This document shows positions 33,195 through 44,343 of a DNA stretch of 64,000 bases, one piece after another; position 1 is the first letter of the stretch; each line of letters opens with the position of its first letter. Below the pieces are notes generated by a model. It was not told the DNA's origin, did not search any database, and saw only the letters and a program-made list of their open reading frames with translations. Source of the stretch: Malachius bipustulatus. Taxonomy: Eukaryota; Arthropoda; Insecta; Coleoptera; Melyridae. The stretch spans positions 54,898,598 through 54,962,597 of the forward strand of contig OU342631.1 in assembly GCA_910589415.1 (NCBI GenBank). The letters are read 5' to 3'. A program made the position numbers and the translations under genes.

Positions 33195-34092
33195 TACAGA
33201 GGGTGTCCCAGCTTATTCGAAGCGGTCTCTGCGTAGGCCAAACGATGGACTTTTTCATAAAACTTTTTGAAAATTCAAGTACAGAATCACAATGGCCATA
33301 ATTTAAAATTATTTTGGTGTATACAGAGTGTTCCATATGACTGTGGCATATCAAAGTTATGTTTTTTTTTAATGGAATGCTGCTCCTATGTTATTGCATT
33401 TTTAGATTGTCTGAGAAGAGAAAATAAGATTGGCTTGTACAGTTGGTATTTAAATTCAGAAGTTTTTGAGTTATAAACAAGTGAAAATCTCGTCATTTTT
33501 CAAGTTCAAGACCCTATACAACGAAAACGGCTGAAGATAGAGAAAAACGGCTTACATGTCCCTATTTTAACTTTTCATGAACTATCCTATGATGTAGATG
33601 AAATGTTTCTACAGGGTGATAGAAAATTTGAAAAATTCTGAGATTTCTCCACGTGTCACCAAATAAAAAAATTAAAGGAAGTACAAATGTTTCTATACCA
33701 TAGGATAGTACATAAAAAGTTAAATTAGGGACATGTAAGCCGTTTTTCTCTATCTTGAACCGTTTTCGTCGTACAGGGCCTTGAACTTGAAAAATGACGA
33801 TTTTCACTTGCGTTTATAATTCAAAAACTTCTGAATTTAAATACCAACTGTAAAAGCCAATCTTATTTTCTCTTCTCAGACAATCTAAAAATGCAATAAC
33901 ATAGGAGCATTCCATTAAAAAAAAAAAACATAACTTTGATATGCCACTGTCATATGGGACACTCTGTATACTCCAAAATAATTTTAAATTATGGCCATTG
34001 TGATTCTGAGCTTGAATTTGCAAAATTTTTTGGGAAAAAATTTATCGTTTCGCCTACAGAGACCGCTTCGAATAAGCTGGGACACCATATTT
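33195..34092. repeat. Foldback element, about 0.9-kb palindrome
   Basis: Ends GGGTGTCCCAGCTTATTCGA and its inverse; arms about 430 bp with GAGACCGCTTCGAATAAGC-type matches and GATTGTCTGAGAAGAGAAAA / inverse. Centre near 33640 carries ACAGGGTGATAG. The inner part is shared with the 3.4, 9.8 and 48-kb copies. Confidence 0.85.
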
Positions 34093-34369
34093 ATATCCTA
34101 TATTTCTTTAAAATATTCCCTTTTAAATAATTAACCTATGATTATGATTAAATATAGCATAAATCTCCACCTCCACCTTTAACCGAATATCAGAAATAGC
34201 CATAAAAGCAATGTATACAAAAAATTATTTACTTATTTCTAACAATTAAATAGATATGAGCAATCTCATGTGTAATATCTGATCCACGTGACGTCACAAG
34301 ACCGGAACGCAGCCTGCGCGTCATCGTCTATCGGCATACCGTGTATATGTGTATCGTGGTAAAGAGGAG

Positions 34370-35065
34370 AATGTTGATAGCAACGAGAAATAATAAGGAA
34401 TTAATGGAAAAAAAATTGGAAGAACGTCAGTGAGAAATAATGTTAAAAAAATGTAATATAATGATTTAGAAGAATTAAAGAGAAGCAGAGGGACTAGATA
34501 AAGGAAATAGAGTAGAATTTGAAAACAGAAAGAAGGATTAATAAAAAAGAAAAAATTGGAAGAGCGTCAGTAAGAAAGAAAATTAAAAAATGTAACAAAT
34601 ATTTATTTGGAAGAACTAAAGAGAAGTACAAGAAAAATATAGCAGCAATGAGAACGAAAAATTATTAGACAAGAATTTGAGGAAAAGATCTGTCAGAAAC
34701 AAAGTTAAAAGAGTGGAATAATTATTTGTAAGGGGAAAGAAAAATCTGTTTCTGAGAAGAGCCGGAGAATGAGAGAATAATATAGAGATTTCGGAGAAGA
34801 TTATAAAAATAAATAATTGTTCGTAAAGGTGAAGAGGAGCAACTAGAGACAGTGTCGGAGGACCAGGATAATAATTTTGGAGAAGCTGTGAGAGAAACGT
34901 TTAAGATAGTTAGATAATTGTTTGTAAAAGAGGAGAGAAGCAACGAGAGACGAAAAGAGAGAGAATTAGAAGGTCAGGAGAAGCAGTTTGAGAATTTTTG
35001 AAAAGTGCGGTAAGAGAAAGAGTTAAAAAAGAAGGGAAGCAGAGGACTAGAGAAAGGTTTATAAA
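34370..35065 (+). repeat. Purine-rich satellite-like tandem repeat
   Basis: Units of about 125-140 bp begin near 34422, 34564 and 34690 (CGTCAGTGAGAAA, CGTCAGTAAGAAAG, TCTGTCAGAAACAAAG) and contain AAAAAATGTAA and AGAA(T/C)TAAAGAGAAG. Later units are more diverged. The plus strand is strongly purine-biased. Confidence 0.65.
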
Positions 35066-35660
35066 GAAGAAGGAAATTGTAAGATTTGGAATTGTGTTTA
35101 ATTAAAATTTTTAGAGTATAAGAAATTTTCAAATTCAGAGAGCTCAAGGTAGGTTAGATTTTCCTTGATTTAAAATTTTGTAAGTTACAAGTTATAAATA
35201 ATAATAACAATAATAATAATAATTTCAAATTAATTTTTTTTATATTTTATTTTGATTCAAACTTAGAAAATATATTGAAAAATTTATCTGAACCCACCTG
35301 GGAAAGATAGTGTCCTCATAGAATAACTTTATTAAAAATTTTGTTGTTTATTGTATTAATTTTTTTAAATAGAATTCATAATAATAAATAAAATAAGGGG
35401 GGAAAGTAATACCATAACAGTACTTTACCGTTTGTATCTTCATCATCTATTGCAATATTTCATTTTTTGTGATATTTAAAATTATTCTATTTAATTATAT
35501 TTTTTGATACCTATTTGAATTATTTTATTGCCTATTATAGAGAAAAACTTTATTGAATAAAGTGGACTGCCCATTTAACTTGGGTTGCATTAATACACAG
35601 CATATCGATCAATCAAAAAATGACATAAATATCAAATATTGTAACATAAATAATAATTAA
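35066..35660. other. No recognised feature
   Basis: Very AT-rich. It includes an AAT-microsatellite-like run near 35200. The last part may be the 3' UTR of the R2-like LINE that follows on the minus strand. Confidence 0.4.
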
Positions 35661-36745
35661 AGAATATTAATTTTAAGAATAAAAAATGTGTTTGTTTATG
35701 ATTCTGATGAAATATAATAAAATTTGTTCAGAAATTTCGTTAATTATTTTTAAGTTTAGGTTAAAGCGATTGAAGAATTCAATTACACGTTTATCGATTG
35801 TACCACGACTACCAATCCAAAGGATGACTTCCCATTTTTTGCGAATGCCAAAACTTGGTGAATATTTTTTACTCTGGTAAATATTAAAACATTTTTTATA
35901 ATATTCTTTTTTCTAATTGAATTTTATCATCTTGATGACAGTCATTACTTTCGAAACGAATAATTGTAGGGTCGATAATATAGACAGAGTCTGTTTTTGG
36001 ATCAAATGCAATAATATCACTGAAGCGATTAAGACCATCACTGTCTACGGCGTCTACTTCTTCATAGCATTCAATTTTTTTTTCTTAAAACTTTAGTAAT
36101 TCGGTGTTTAACGTTATGATGGCGGTTAATGATCAGGCGCTGTTGTTCGCTTTACAGTTTCCAATTACATGGGAGGGTATTTCTCTCTGCTGTTCGTGAC
36201 ATCGTCGGCAGAGGTTGGAACTGTGATTTGAACCAGGGACACCATTCAAGTTTGCGTAATTAATGTTGAGTTTGATAGCTGAAGTCCAGTCGGATGTCGA
36301 TAATTTGCTTTTTGTCAAAATAAATTTATTCGTTTTTGTATAAGTTTGAAAATGTTTGACTCCTATTCCTTGATATGAGCAGTTGTTCCATTCTTCAGAA
36401 AAGCTGATAATCTAAGTTTTGTTCGAATATCTTTGGTGGATTTGCCTTCAATTGATACCTAATGATTGAAGGCAGTCTAAATGCTCCTTTTTAAAATCAC
36501 ATACAGAATGTAAAAGATTGTCGTCAATTAGATCTAGTTTCTTAGCTATTGCAGCAGGTTGTAATTTGACTTCCCATTTTGCTCTCATTAAATCTAGCCC
36601 TCGAAGATTACGTGAAGCATTAAACATATTACTATTTGTGTTGCTGGGAAGTCCAATAATTTATTTAGCTGTTCTACGAATCATAACGTCTAAACCATCA
36701 GTAAATCAAATAATTGCAGTTTCCATGTATTATGTAAATTATTTA

Positions 36746-37498
36746 CGAGGGTCATTTGAAAAGTTTCCGTCCTTACCGGCAAAAAGTCATGATGCATTCA
36801 AGTTCTCTTGCCAACCAATAGAGGGCCTTTACATATGTATGCCATAAAAATTTCAAGTCATTCCTATCAGTACAAGCATTTTTGATGATGAACGTTCTGG
36901 TCGTCCAAAAACTGTTTCCACGGAAGATATTGTCAGTTTAGTGCACACAACCGTGATGGAAGATCGCCGATTAACCATTAGGGAAATTGCTGAGGCTTGT
37001 GGAATATCTACTGAACGGGTGCATAAGATTTTACATGAAGATTTATGCATGAGAAAATTATTCGCGCAATGGGTTGCTGGACCAATTGAAGACGGAACTT
37101 ACGAAAAAACGTGGCGAGGAAGAAGGTGCTGTTTCATCAGGACAACGCGCGAGTCCACACGTGCATGGTCGCAATGGCGAAATTGGGCGAATTGAAGTTC
37201 GAATTGCTTCAACACCCACCCTACTCACCAGACCTAGCTCCGAGTGACTTTTTTTTGTTCTCCAACTTGAAAAAATTTCTGAGTGGGAAAAAATATGGGT
37301 CAAATACCGAAGTTGAAGTAATTAAACCTGTATTTTTCAGGTTTACCTAAATAATTTTTTCTGATGGCCTGGAGGGTTGGGAAAAGCGTTTGACCAAATG
37401 TATTGACTTGCGTGGAGGCTATGTCGAGAAATAAATTTTTGTTTGGCTTGAATTATTGTTTTTCTTCCAAAGGCCGGAAACTTTTCAAATGACCCTCG
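36746..37498 (+). mobile_element. Internally deleted mariner transposon
   Basis: TIRs of at least 24 bp (CGAGGGTCATTTGAAAAGTT... / inverse ending TTCAAATGACCCTCG), flanked by TA on both sides. At 753 bp it is a little over half the usual 1.3 kb. It is inserted in the R2-like LINE. Confidence 0.92.
36880..37435 (+). pseudogene. Mariner transposase remnant
   Basis: N-terminal helix-turn-helix region DDERSGRPKTVSTEDIVSLV ... LTIREIAEACGISTERVHKI followed, after a deletion and frame change near 37090, by the catalytic C-terminal part (FHQDNARVHT, then PPYSPDLAPSDFFLF). The first catalytic Asp region is lost, so it cannot be active. Confidence 0.88.
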
Positions 37499-37985
37499 TA
37501 TTCTATTCATTAATAAAAACTGATAGGATTGACCTGTGAACTTTCTTCGACCTGTTGTAACGAAGTCGCGTATTTTCGACTTCGTTTTTCATTATATAAC
37601 ATTCAGTAAATTTAAATTCAATCGAAATGCAATAGTTAATTATCAAAACAATCTTAGTCAAATCAAGTTTCATGAAATAATCTATTTTTCATCCTCATTT
37701 TCATAGTAGGTAATAATAATGCAAATGTAATTTTTATGCAAAGCCGAACAGTAATTATTATAATTTTAATAAATAGCATGAGTCCGTGAGTCGGCTGTAA
37801 GAATTTTATTTTTCATGAAAGTTTTGAGATTTTTTATACACGGAGTTGAAATTTATTGCCAACTGAATCGGTGCAGTTAGCGACCGTTTTCTTGAAACCT
37901 TTTCGAAATAATCAAACGAACGCTACAGAAAAAGTGGCGTGCCCGTTTTTGCTTCACGATAGCGGGTACAAACAGATAGGAAGGG

Positions 37986-37993
37986 TATAAATA
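37986..37993 (+). promoter_or_regulatory. Solo-LTR TATA box
   Basis: TATAAATA about 430 bp from the LTR start, followed by GC-richer sequence. Placed by analogy with the other LTRs. Confidence 0.5.
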
Positions 37994-38744
37994 TGGGTGC
38001 ATGGATTGTTAGCGTCCTCTTTGATTTTCCGTCGTTTTACGCGGTGCATCTCTTTCATTTTTCCGTCGTGAACTACGTTAGTGCTATTGGGGTGCCGTTC
38101 ATAGAAACCGCCGACCGACGTCTTCCGTACTAGCCGTAGCTAACCGTGCCGACGCGAACTATAGAAAGTCTCGATTTCCAGAATTTTGAAAGTAAAGCCG
38201 CGATAGTAGAGTCCGACCAGTTGATTTGATCTGTTTGTTTGAGTTTTTGCCGCCACATACTCGTGCCAACCAGTCCCCTACGTCATCAATACCCCGATAT
38301 AAAGGTAGGTGTCCTGATTTAAACTATATTCATTTCTGGTACCGCCGATTTAACCCTCCTATACCTCCCACACGTTAACTGTCTCGATACGCACCACGTA
38401 AATTTCCCCCTATTCTCCGAAGGCCATATAGCAGCGGGGTCACTAGCATTTCTAGCTGTAGGGTAAGCGGTGCAAGCGACCTCCCCTCGTGGCTGGGTAA
38501 CCGGTGAATCAATTTTAACTTGTACCTAGTACCTTTCCTGAAAGCGCCCGTCATCTCCTGGAACCCCGCCTCGACGTTGATGCGATATCAATTAGAGCCG
38601 CCGACCAGTTTCGATAGATAGGTACAGTTGGGTAATTTTTGACCGTCCTCTCACGGGCCAAATCCGAGTTATTGCATTTAAATTTGGTATTAATTGGTTG
38701 TCCTCCCAGGACACAGTGCCGCCTCACGGTGATACTCATTCGGG

Positions 38745-39345
38745 TGTTTAATTGTAAATATATTTTCCCGTAGGTAGCTGTCTAATTTTGTATATATTGA
38801 TTTTTTTTTATTTTGAAGTTGAATTAGGTCTAGTTTGGTAGTTGTAAATATTTTTCCGTAGGTAGGTAGGTACTTTATTTTATTTTATAAATTCAAAATT
38901 TTTTTAGGTTGAATTAGGTCTAGTTTGGTATTTGTAAATATTTTTCCGTAGGTAGATATAGGGACTTTATTTCATTTTTAAGTTCAAAAATTTTTCTTTA
39001 TAGGTTGTATTAATCAAAAAATTAGTTTTGCTTTCTGTACACGTTACGTACATCATTTGTTTCATAAATTTAAACTTAGAAATTTTTCCGCAGGTTGTAA
39101 TAACTAAAAAAATAATTTTGCTTTCCGCACACGTTACGTACGTGATTTATTTGAACTTAGAATTTTTTTTGTAGGTTATAAGAACCAGAAAAATAGTTTT
39201 GCTTCCTGCACACGTTACGTACGTGGTTTATTTTGTAAATTTAAACTTAGAAATTTTTCCGTGGTTCACCATAATCAGTAAAGTAATTTTGCTTTGCGCA
39301 GACGTCACGTATACGTGAATATTTGCATAAATTTATACTTGTGAA
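38745..39345 (+). repeat. Tandem repeats inside the solo LTR with a CACGTTACGTACGTG core
   Basis: The first part repeats TTGTAAATATTTTTCCGTAG (near 38756, 38844, 38933). The second part has four units with ACACGTTACGTACGTG or variants near 39039, 39129, 39210 and 39300 (spacing 80-90 bp), each preceded by TAGTTTTGCTTTC-like sequence. The palindromic core looks like a repeated protein-binding site. Confidence 0.75.
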
Positions 39346-40149
39346 AATTTCCAAGAAACTGTAATATTTGTGATAATAAATTTTTGTTCCCCGTAACGGC
39401 ATTTAATTCTGGTGGCAAAATTCTGTGGATGTTATAACGATTTATTTTGTATCAATAAATAATAATTCAGGAAAATGTGGGCCTTTCTGTGTTTCCGAAA
39501 TATTTCGCTCAATTGACCGAACGACCCGTCTTAAGTTAAACGAGAGTGAGGAAAAAGGTAAGGAACCCTCTCGCAGGAATTATAATAGCCAGTCGGACCC
39601 GCACCAGCACCGGCACCGCCGAACGATATTCACTTCGCTTACATCTCCGCTCCACGGGAAGGTACAAGGGACGTTCAATAAGCGATTAAAGCCCGTTTTA
39701 TTGAATACATCGTCTTCAGTGATAACTTCATCTGACCCCTGGCGTTTCCGTTTCTCCATTGAGCTGACCTTTAGGGACAAGGATACGATAGACGTATCAT
39801 TTGTGCGACTCAGGCAATTGGGAAATATTCAGCGAAAACTTTTTCCCCAGGGAGTAAACCCTTACTAAAAATCTGGCGCCCGAGCAATCCGTTGAATTAC
39901 ATCTGCAGTCGATCCGAGAATTTCCCAGCGAGCCAGAGAACGTCACACTGTGATATTGCTCATGTGTGTGCACTGCCAAAACAATAAGTTAATATCATTT
40001 TTGAGCTAGCTGTGGGTTGAATTTGCATACTTCCGGTATGCGGGAAGTGAAGTTGTTCTGAAAATATTTTTAAAATGTTAGGTTTTTGCTATAGCACAGA
40101 AATGCAAAAAAGGAAACTGGTTTAACCTACATATACAAATGGTATCATC

Positions 40150-41534
40150 TCCCAAAGGTTGACCCTGTGTAGGCTCTTGTCAGAAGAATTTTGAAATCTT
40201 TTCGCACAACATCGGAGGTGAAGTCTGCAGACAGGACGGTACCGTTTTTTCCTTGTTATGAACTCATTAGCATAATGTCATAGACACACACTACACTTAC
40301 CGTACGAAATAGTGGAAGTAATAGGTGCTTAATAGTTGCTTCATTTAAATTTTCCAAACCCTACCATACTTCTCCCCGATCTGTCACCCATACTACATCA
40401 TTTTCATTTAGATCAGACAATTTTTAGGCTCTTATGTCGTTTATTATAATTTTTTGACATAATTTCCGATATTTTCCCTCCTTAAAACAAATCTAGTGTC
40501 TGGTTTCGTTAAGCGTTTTTGGAATGACATGAAGATTAGAACGAATTTTTCGAGTAAAAAATAATTCTGCAGGACTAAACCCATTTTCCAAAAGTGTCGT
40601 TCGATACGCTAAAAGGGCTAAATATGTATCGTCAGTTTTTTTCAACAAATTTTTTTGCAGTTCTTACAGCAGCTTCAATACATCCATTTTACTGTGGGAA
40701 ATATGGGCTACTGGTAATATGTACAAAATCGTAGCTTTGGAAAATAGTTTAAATTCCTTCTGAAATTGAGAACCGTTATCAGATTTCAATCTGGCCTTTC
40801 TATCTTTCTATCTAGTCACCCAGACAAAGAATAATTTTTTAGTTCTTTGCAAACAGTATAATTATTTTGCTCTCGTACTATTTAGTCCGAAAAGTATGGC
40901 TTTACTTCAAACGAAGTTGCGATCAGGTTTACATGGATATCAGTTTTTAAAGCGAGTTCATCCCTGTCGGGCAACTCCTTAATGCTAAATTTTCTGAATA
41001 AAGCGTTCGCAATCACTAGTACTTTACCTGGTGCATAATGTATATCATAATCGTATACCTCATGAGTCTTAGACGAAATCTTTGTAATCTTGGAGTGAGT
41101 TCATCGATTGATTTAACCTTAACCAATGGTTTATGGTCTGTTTCTATGTGAACATTTATGCCCACGATATATTCAGAAAATTTATTACATGCCTAAGTCA
41201 AAGTTCTGTTTTGGAAAGTAAACGAGTCGCTTACCACTTTCTTTTCTCTATCCTTGTATTAAACATGAATCCAATCCAAAAGACGAAGCATCAGCTGAAA
41301 TGATTTTTTTTGTCAAAGTACTCTAGACATGGTCATTACAATAATACTTTAATTTGTTGCAACAATACTTTAATTTTCTCAAATACTTGTTTTTAAAAAA
41401 TATTCCAGGAAAATGGTATATTCTATTTTAGTAGACTTGTCAACGCCGGTTCCAATACTTCGGATCGATTCGATATAAATCTATTCTAGAAAAATTTACC
41501 ATTCCTAGAAATTGAAGAAGCTCTTTCTTATTAC
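40150..41534 (-). pseudogene. Decayed gypsy pol (RT end, RNase H, integrase side)
   Basis: The minus strand begins PSNKKELLQFLGMVNF. It later gives ISADASSFGLDSCLIQ (RNase H start) and YDYDIHYAPGKVLVIANALF (RNase H end, normally ...VADALSR), then poorly preserved sequence. Many stops. It continues at 45311-45500 on the other side of a LINE insertion. Confidence 0.7.
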
Positions 41535-41917
41535 TCGGATTAGTTTACCTGTAAGAAGAGGAGTTCCTCAAGGATCTATCTTGGGTCCACTATTATTTAG
41601 TTTATATGTGTGTGACTTGCCAAGATTATACCTGTTTCCTGCATGCAGCATTTTTATGCAGATGACACACAATAATATCTCTCGTTTTTTCCTCAAGAAA
41701 GTAATCAGGCCGTTGCAGCGATCAACTTTGATCTAGACCGCTTGCTGCAATATACAACCAGGCATTGTCTGATGGTTAATTCAGGAAAATCGTCGGTCAT
41801 CACTTTTGGCAGTACAGCTCCTAGAATCGCATTTAATTCTCGTCATAAAGACGAAATAAAATTAGATGACAAACCTTTGAAACAAGAAACCTGTGTAAAA
41901 AACCTTGGTCTCTTTAT
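41535..41917 (+). pseudogene. LINE RT fragment, left of solo LTR insertion
   Basis: RRGVPQGSILGPLLFSLYVC, then (in another frame) the catalytic HFYADDTQ, then NSGKSSVITFGSTAPRI and CVKNLGLFI. CR1/Jockey-like RT, truncated at its 5' end within gypsy DNA and interrupted after CTTTAT by the LTR at 41918. Confidence 0.75.
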
Positions 41918-42306
41918 TGAAACCTAACGCCCCCGGGTGAATAATTTTTCTCTTAAACTCCACAACAAGGTAGTACCTATTACCTAAAATCACGTGAAGA
42001 AAGATTATCAGAAGAAAAGTGAGGTGAAAATGTTCAACGACGTAAGCTAAATATCGCTTAAACAGATGACCGGAAATTAAATAAAATACAAAGGGAACTT
42101 CATTAATACAAGTGATAGAAACACGACGGAAACTGTCCCATGTAAAGGAAAAGCAGTTTAATCAAATGACACATCCACCATTCAGTTCAGATAAGAGGAA
42201 AGCAGGGAAATCTACCATAACGAGTCATTGGATAAAGGAACGAAAGGGTGAAAGCGCTGACCTAGATAGACACAATAGACCACGAAGACAAGGGTTGGCC
42301 ATCTAC

Positions 42307-42341
42307 TATAAATACAGGCAGAGATTTCAGCGCGAGCAGTC
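42307..42341 (+). promoter_or_regulatory. Solo-LTR core promoter
   Basis: TATAAATA at 42307-42314 and GCAGTCTTA with its A at 42338, i.e. 31 nt from the TATA box: textbook spacing. The initiator is nearly identical to that at 29479-29487. Confidence 0.7.
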
Positions 42342-42381
42342 TTAATTCAGATTTCTGAGCGTAGACTACTCCTTTCCTTAC

Positions 42382-42565
42382 ACTTGCTTCTTGTTGAAGA
42401 AATTACCGAGAACAAGTCCTTCTCACCCACTTGCTTCTTGTTGAAGAAATTACCGAGAACAAGTCCTTCTCACCCACTTGCCTCTTGTTGAAGAAATTAC
42501 CGAGAGCAAGCCCTTACTAAATACTTGTTTCTTGTCGAAGAAATTACCGAGAACAAGTGATTCCT
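42382..42565 (+). repeat. Four tandem 47-bp units
   Basis: Units start near 42382, 42429, 42477 and 42523 with ACTTG(C/T)(T/C)TCTTGTTGAAG and continue AAATTACCGAGAACAAG. Each unit can pair its ACTTG with its own CAAGT. They lie in the predicted leader of the LTR transcript, directly before the small ORF. Confidence 0.88.
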
Positions 42566-42576
42566 CGCTTCCGAAG

Positions 42577-42876
42577 ATGCCACGAAAACCCCTCAAGCCG
42601 CAGCCCGTGCCCCGTAAATCAACTACGCAAACAGTACGCAAGTTGCAAATACCACCAGTCGCTCCTATTATTGTTCGCAAGTCGAGACGAGGCCGCCCGG
42701 CTCGCATCCGCCTTGTTGCCGCGCCAGACCCGAGCCCTACCGTCGCTCCTAGCCACCTTCACCCCGACGATGACCCGGAGGAACAGGAACCTGTCGCCCT
42801 GTTAACCCAAGGGGCCACCAATCCTACAGGTGAAGTAATTTTTCACAATCTCAATTTTGTAAATAAAAAAGCTTAG
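42577..42876 (+). CDS. Small basic Pro/Arg-rich ORF in the solo LTR
   Basis: 99 codons from the first ATG after the tandem repeat, about 240 nt behind the predicted start site. It is GC-rich compared with its surroundings. The N-terminal half is basic and contains KSRRGRPARIR, which has the RGRP core of an AT-hook; the second half is acidic and Pro-rich (HPDDDPEEQEP). At 42830 the sequence CTACAG|GTGAAG could be a splice donor, which would make only the first 84-85 codons an LTR-encoded exon. No homologue recognised; it may be a non-functional leader ORF. Confidence 0.35.
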   Translation: MPRKPLKPQPVPRKSTTQTVRKLQIPPVAPIIVRKSRRGRPARIRLVAAPDPSPTVAPSHLHPDDDPEEQEPVALLTQGATNPTGEVIFHNLNFVNKKA

Positions 42877-44171
42877 ATTGATCTTTATAAGTTTACTGCC
42901 TCTGAAAATTTTCTCGTTTTGTCTCAGGTATCCAGACTGCGTTCTTGAGGATCCAGACGTACGACGATATCAGCAGTTCAAATACTTAACCCCGACTTTT
43001 AAATTATTCTTTGATTCATAAGAAACAGTCTCTGCAATTTTCACGACAACTTTTAAATAAAGGAGGGGTTTTTAAAATTTTAGAAAAGCCAAAAGTCTCA
43101 AAATTCACAAAGAAATAAATCAAATTAAAATTCAGAAAAACTCAAACGAATTGAAAAATATTCAATTCATTTTCAAAACTACGAAATCCACAAAATTTGA
43201 GCATTCGAGAAATTAAGGAAATCAGGGTACTTTTTATTATCACGAGCTAGTAATTTGATTGGGAATTTTTTAGATGTACTGTCGAGTGAGTCAATACAGA
43301 AACAAGACAATCAAACAATTTCACAATGAAATTGTACCGAAAATCATAAGTTCGAAATTGACCTTGTACCGATAACAGGACTACCACGAAGCTGGTGCAT
43401 CTTTTCTCTCTACACACACACATTATAATAGGGGAAAATATACTGAGCGGAGTCCGTCTTGTCCCATGGCCAGCAGGGTATGCAAGAAAATACGGCACGT
43501 TCAAAGTACGTGTATGGCATTCTCTTAGGGTTGAGAAGGGTCTGTGTATTGGCTTTTCGGTCAAGAATCGTTATCTCAGTACAGAAACAGGTCCGGGAGA
43601 TTCGCGGTCGTGCCTCTGTATTTGAATTACTAAACAGTCATCTAATTAGCCACCGCCACCCATCCTGTCGTAAGGATACCAATCGAAACACATCGGGAAG
43701 CGCGGATTAAACCGCCTTCCAATCTTCAAACAGGCAAAGATCGAAGCACCTGGCTATAACGCCTTGCTGCATCTTATTAGCTCGGGGAGATAAAAATAAC
43801 ACTCTGATATCCTACAACTGTCACAAGCTGACAACCTCGCTTCTACGACGAATAACGCTTAAACTCCAGGGGGTAAGAAAGTAAGAGTGAAACCAATTGT
43901 AAAAGGACAACAATAGGCTCATAAACCATCTCCAGGCACCAGACCCAATTCACGCAACAAAACCACAAAACAAACAAATCATAAATCGACTGGGTTGTAT
44001 TTGAACTGTAGGTAACAGGTTGTACCAACATAAAATTAGAATTTTTAATCTTGAAGAAATGAATTAAATAAATTGAATAATTAAATAAAATTGTAAATAA
44101 ATAACATAGAATTTCATAATCATTTTGAATTGTAAATAATTAAATTAGGAAAAGGCAGTAAATTAGGTGTT
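42877..44171 (+). other. Remaining solo-LTR sequence
   Basis: AT-rich, no convincing coding frame. Short frames around 43250-43710 overlap on both strands without family signatures. Confidence 0.5.
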
Positions 44172-44343
44172 TTGAAATTACGTTGTTTTATTTCCCATTC
44201 TCAACAAAATCTCTGCGACCCCATCTTTACGAACCACTGGGTGCTACAAGACGACACACACAACAGAAAAGGGTCCTACCAAGAAAAAGAGGGAGGGGAA
44301 ATTCTAGAGATCACCAGGCCAGGGGGGTTGGAGGTTACATTAT

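Larger units (their letters stand above)
35665..37552 (-). pseudogene. R2-superclade LINE, RT C-terminus and restriction-like endonuclease, interrupted
   Basis: Minus strand. Upstream of the mariner insertion site come RRTAK-IIGLPSNTN-like and GLDLMRAKWEVKLQPAAIAK. Then the CCHC gag-like zinc site (CRRCHEQQREIPSHVIGNC), the endonuclease core with DIIAFDPKTDSVYIIDPT and IRFES (PDX-D-type residues), and the conserved end IGSRGTIDKRVIEFFNRF. R2-type proteins nick the target with this endonuclease and usually sit in 28S rRNA genes. No rRNA sequence flanks this copy. A mariner sits at 36746-37498 and the right side is cut by a solo LTR at 37556. Frameshifts and stops make it dead. Confidence 0.75.
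37556..39947 (+). repeat. Solo LTR, 2.4 kb, related to the 10.4-kb element
   Basis: TGTAACGAAGTCGCG at the left and AACGTCACA at the right, similar to TGTAATGAAGTCGTG / GCGTCACA of the complete element. CTGT occurs on both sides (37552-37555 and 39948-39951) as the target duplication. Near the right end it shares GATAACTTCATCTGACCCCT and TCTCCATTGAGCTG with the other LTR. No internal sequence remains, so it arose by LTR-LTR recombination. Confidence 0.88.
41918..44339 (+). repeat. Solo LTR, 2.4 kb, second family
   Basis: TGAAACCTAACG...GAGGTTACA with TTAT on both sides (41914-41917 and 44340-44343). Removing it restores the continuity of the LINE (CTCTTTAT|TGATCAAGAT). Orientation is given by the TATA box and initiator at 42307-42341 and an AATAAA near 44092. 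It contains a tandem repeat and a small open frame (separate entries). Confidence 0.85.

Noticed and set aside
42382..42565. Regular direct repeats resembling a small CRISPR array
   Set aside because: Units are contiguous at 47 bp without unique spacers, within an LTR of a eukaryote.
41918..44339. Reading the second solo LTR on the minus strand (TGTAACCTCC...TTTCA also fits TG...CA)
   Set aside because: TATA box, initiator and poly(A) signal in correct order are on the plus strand.
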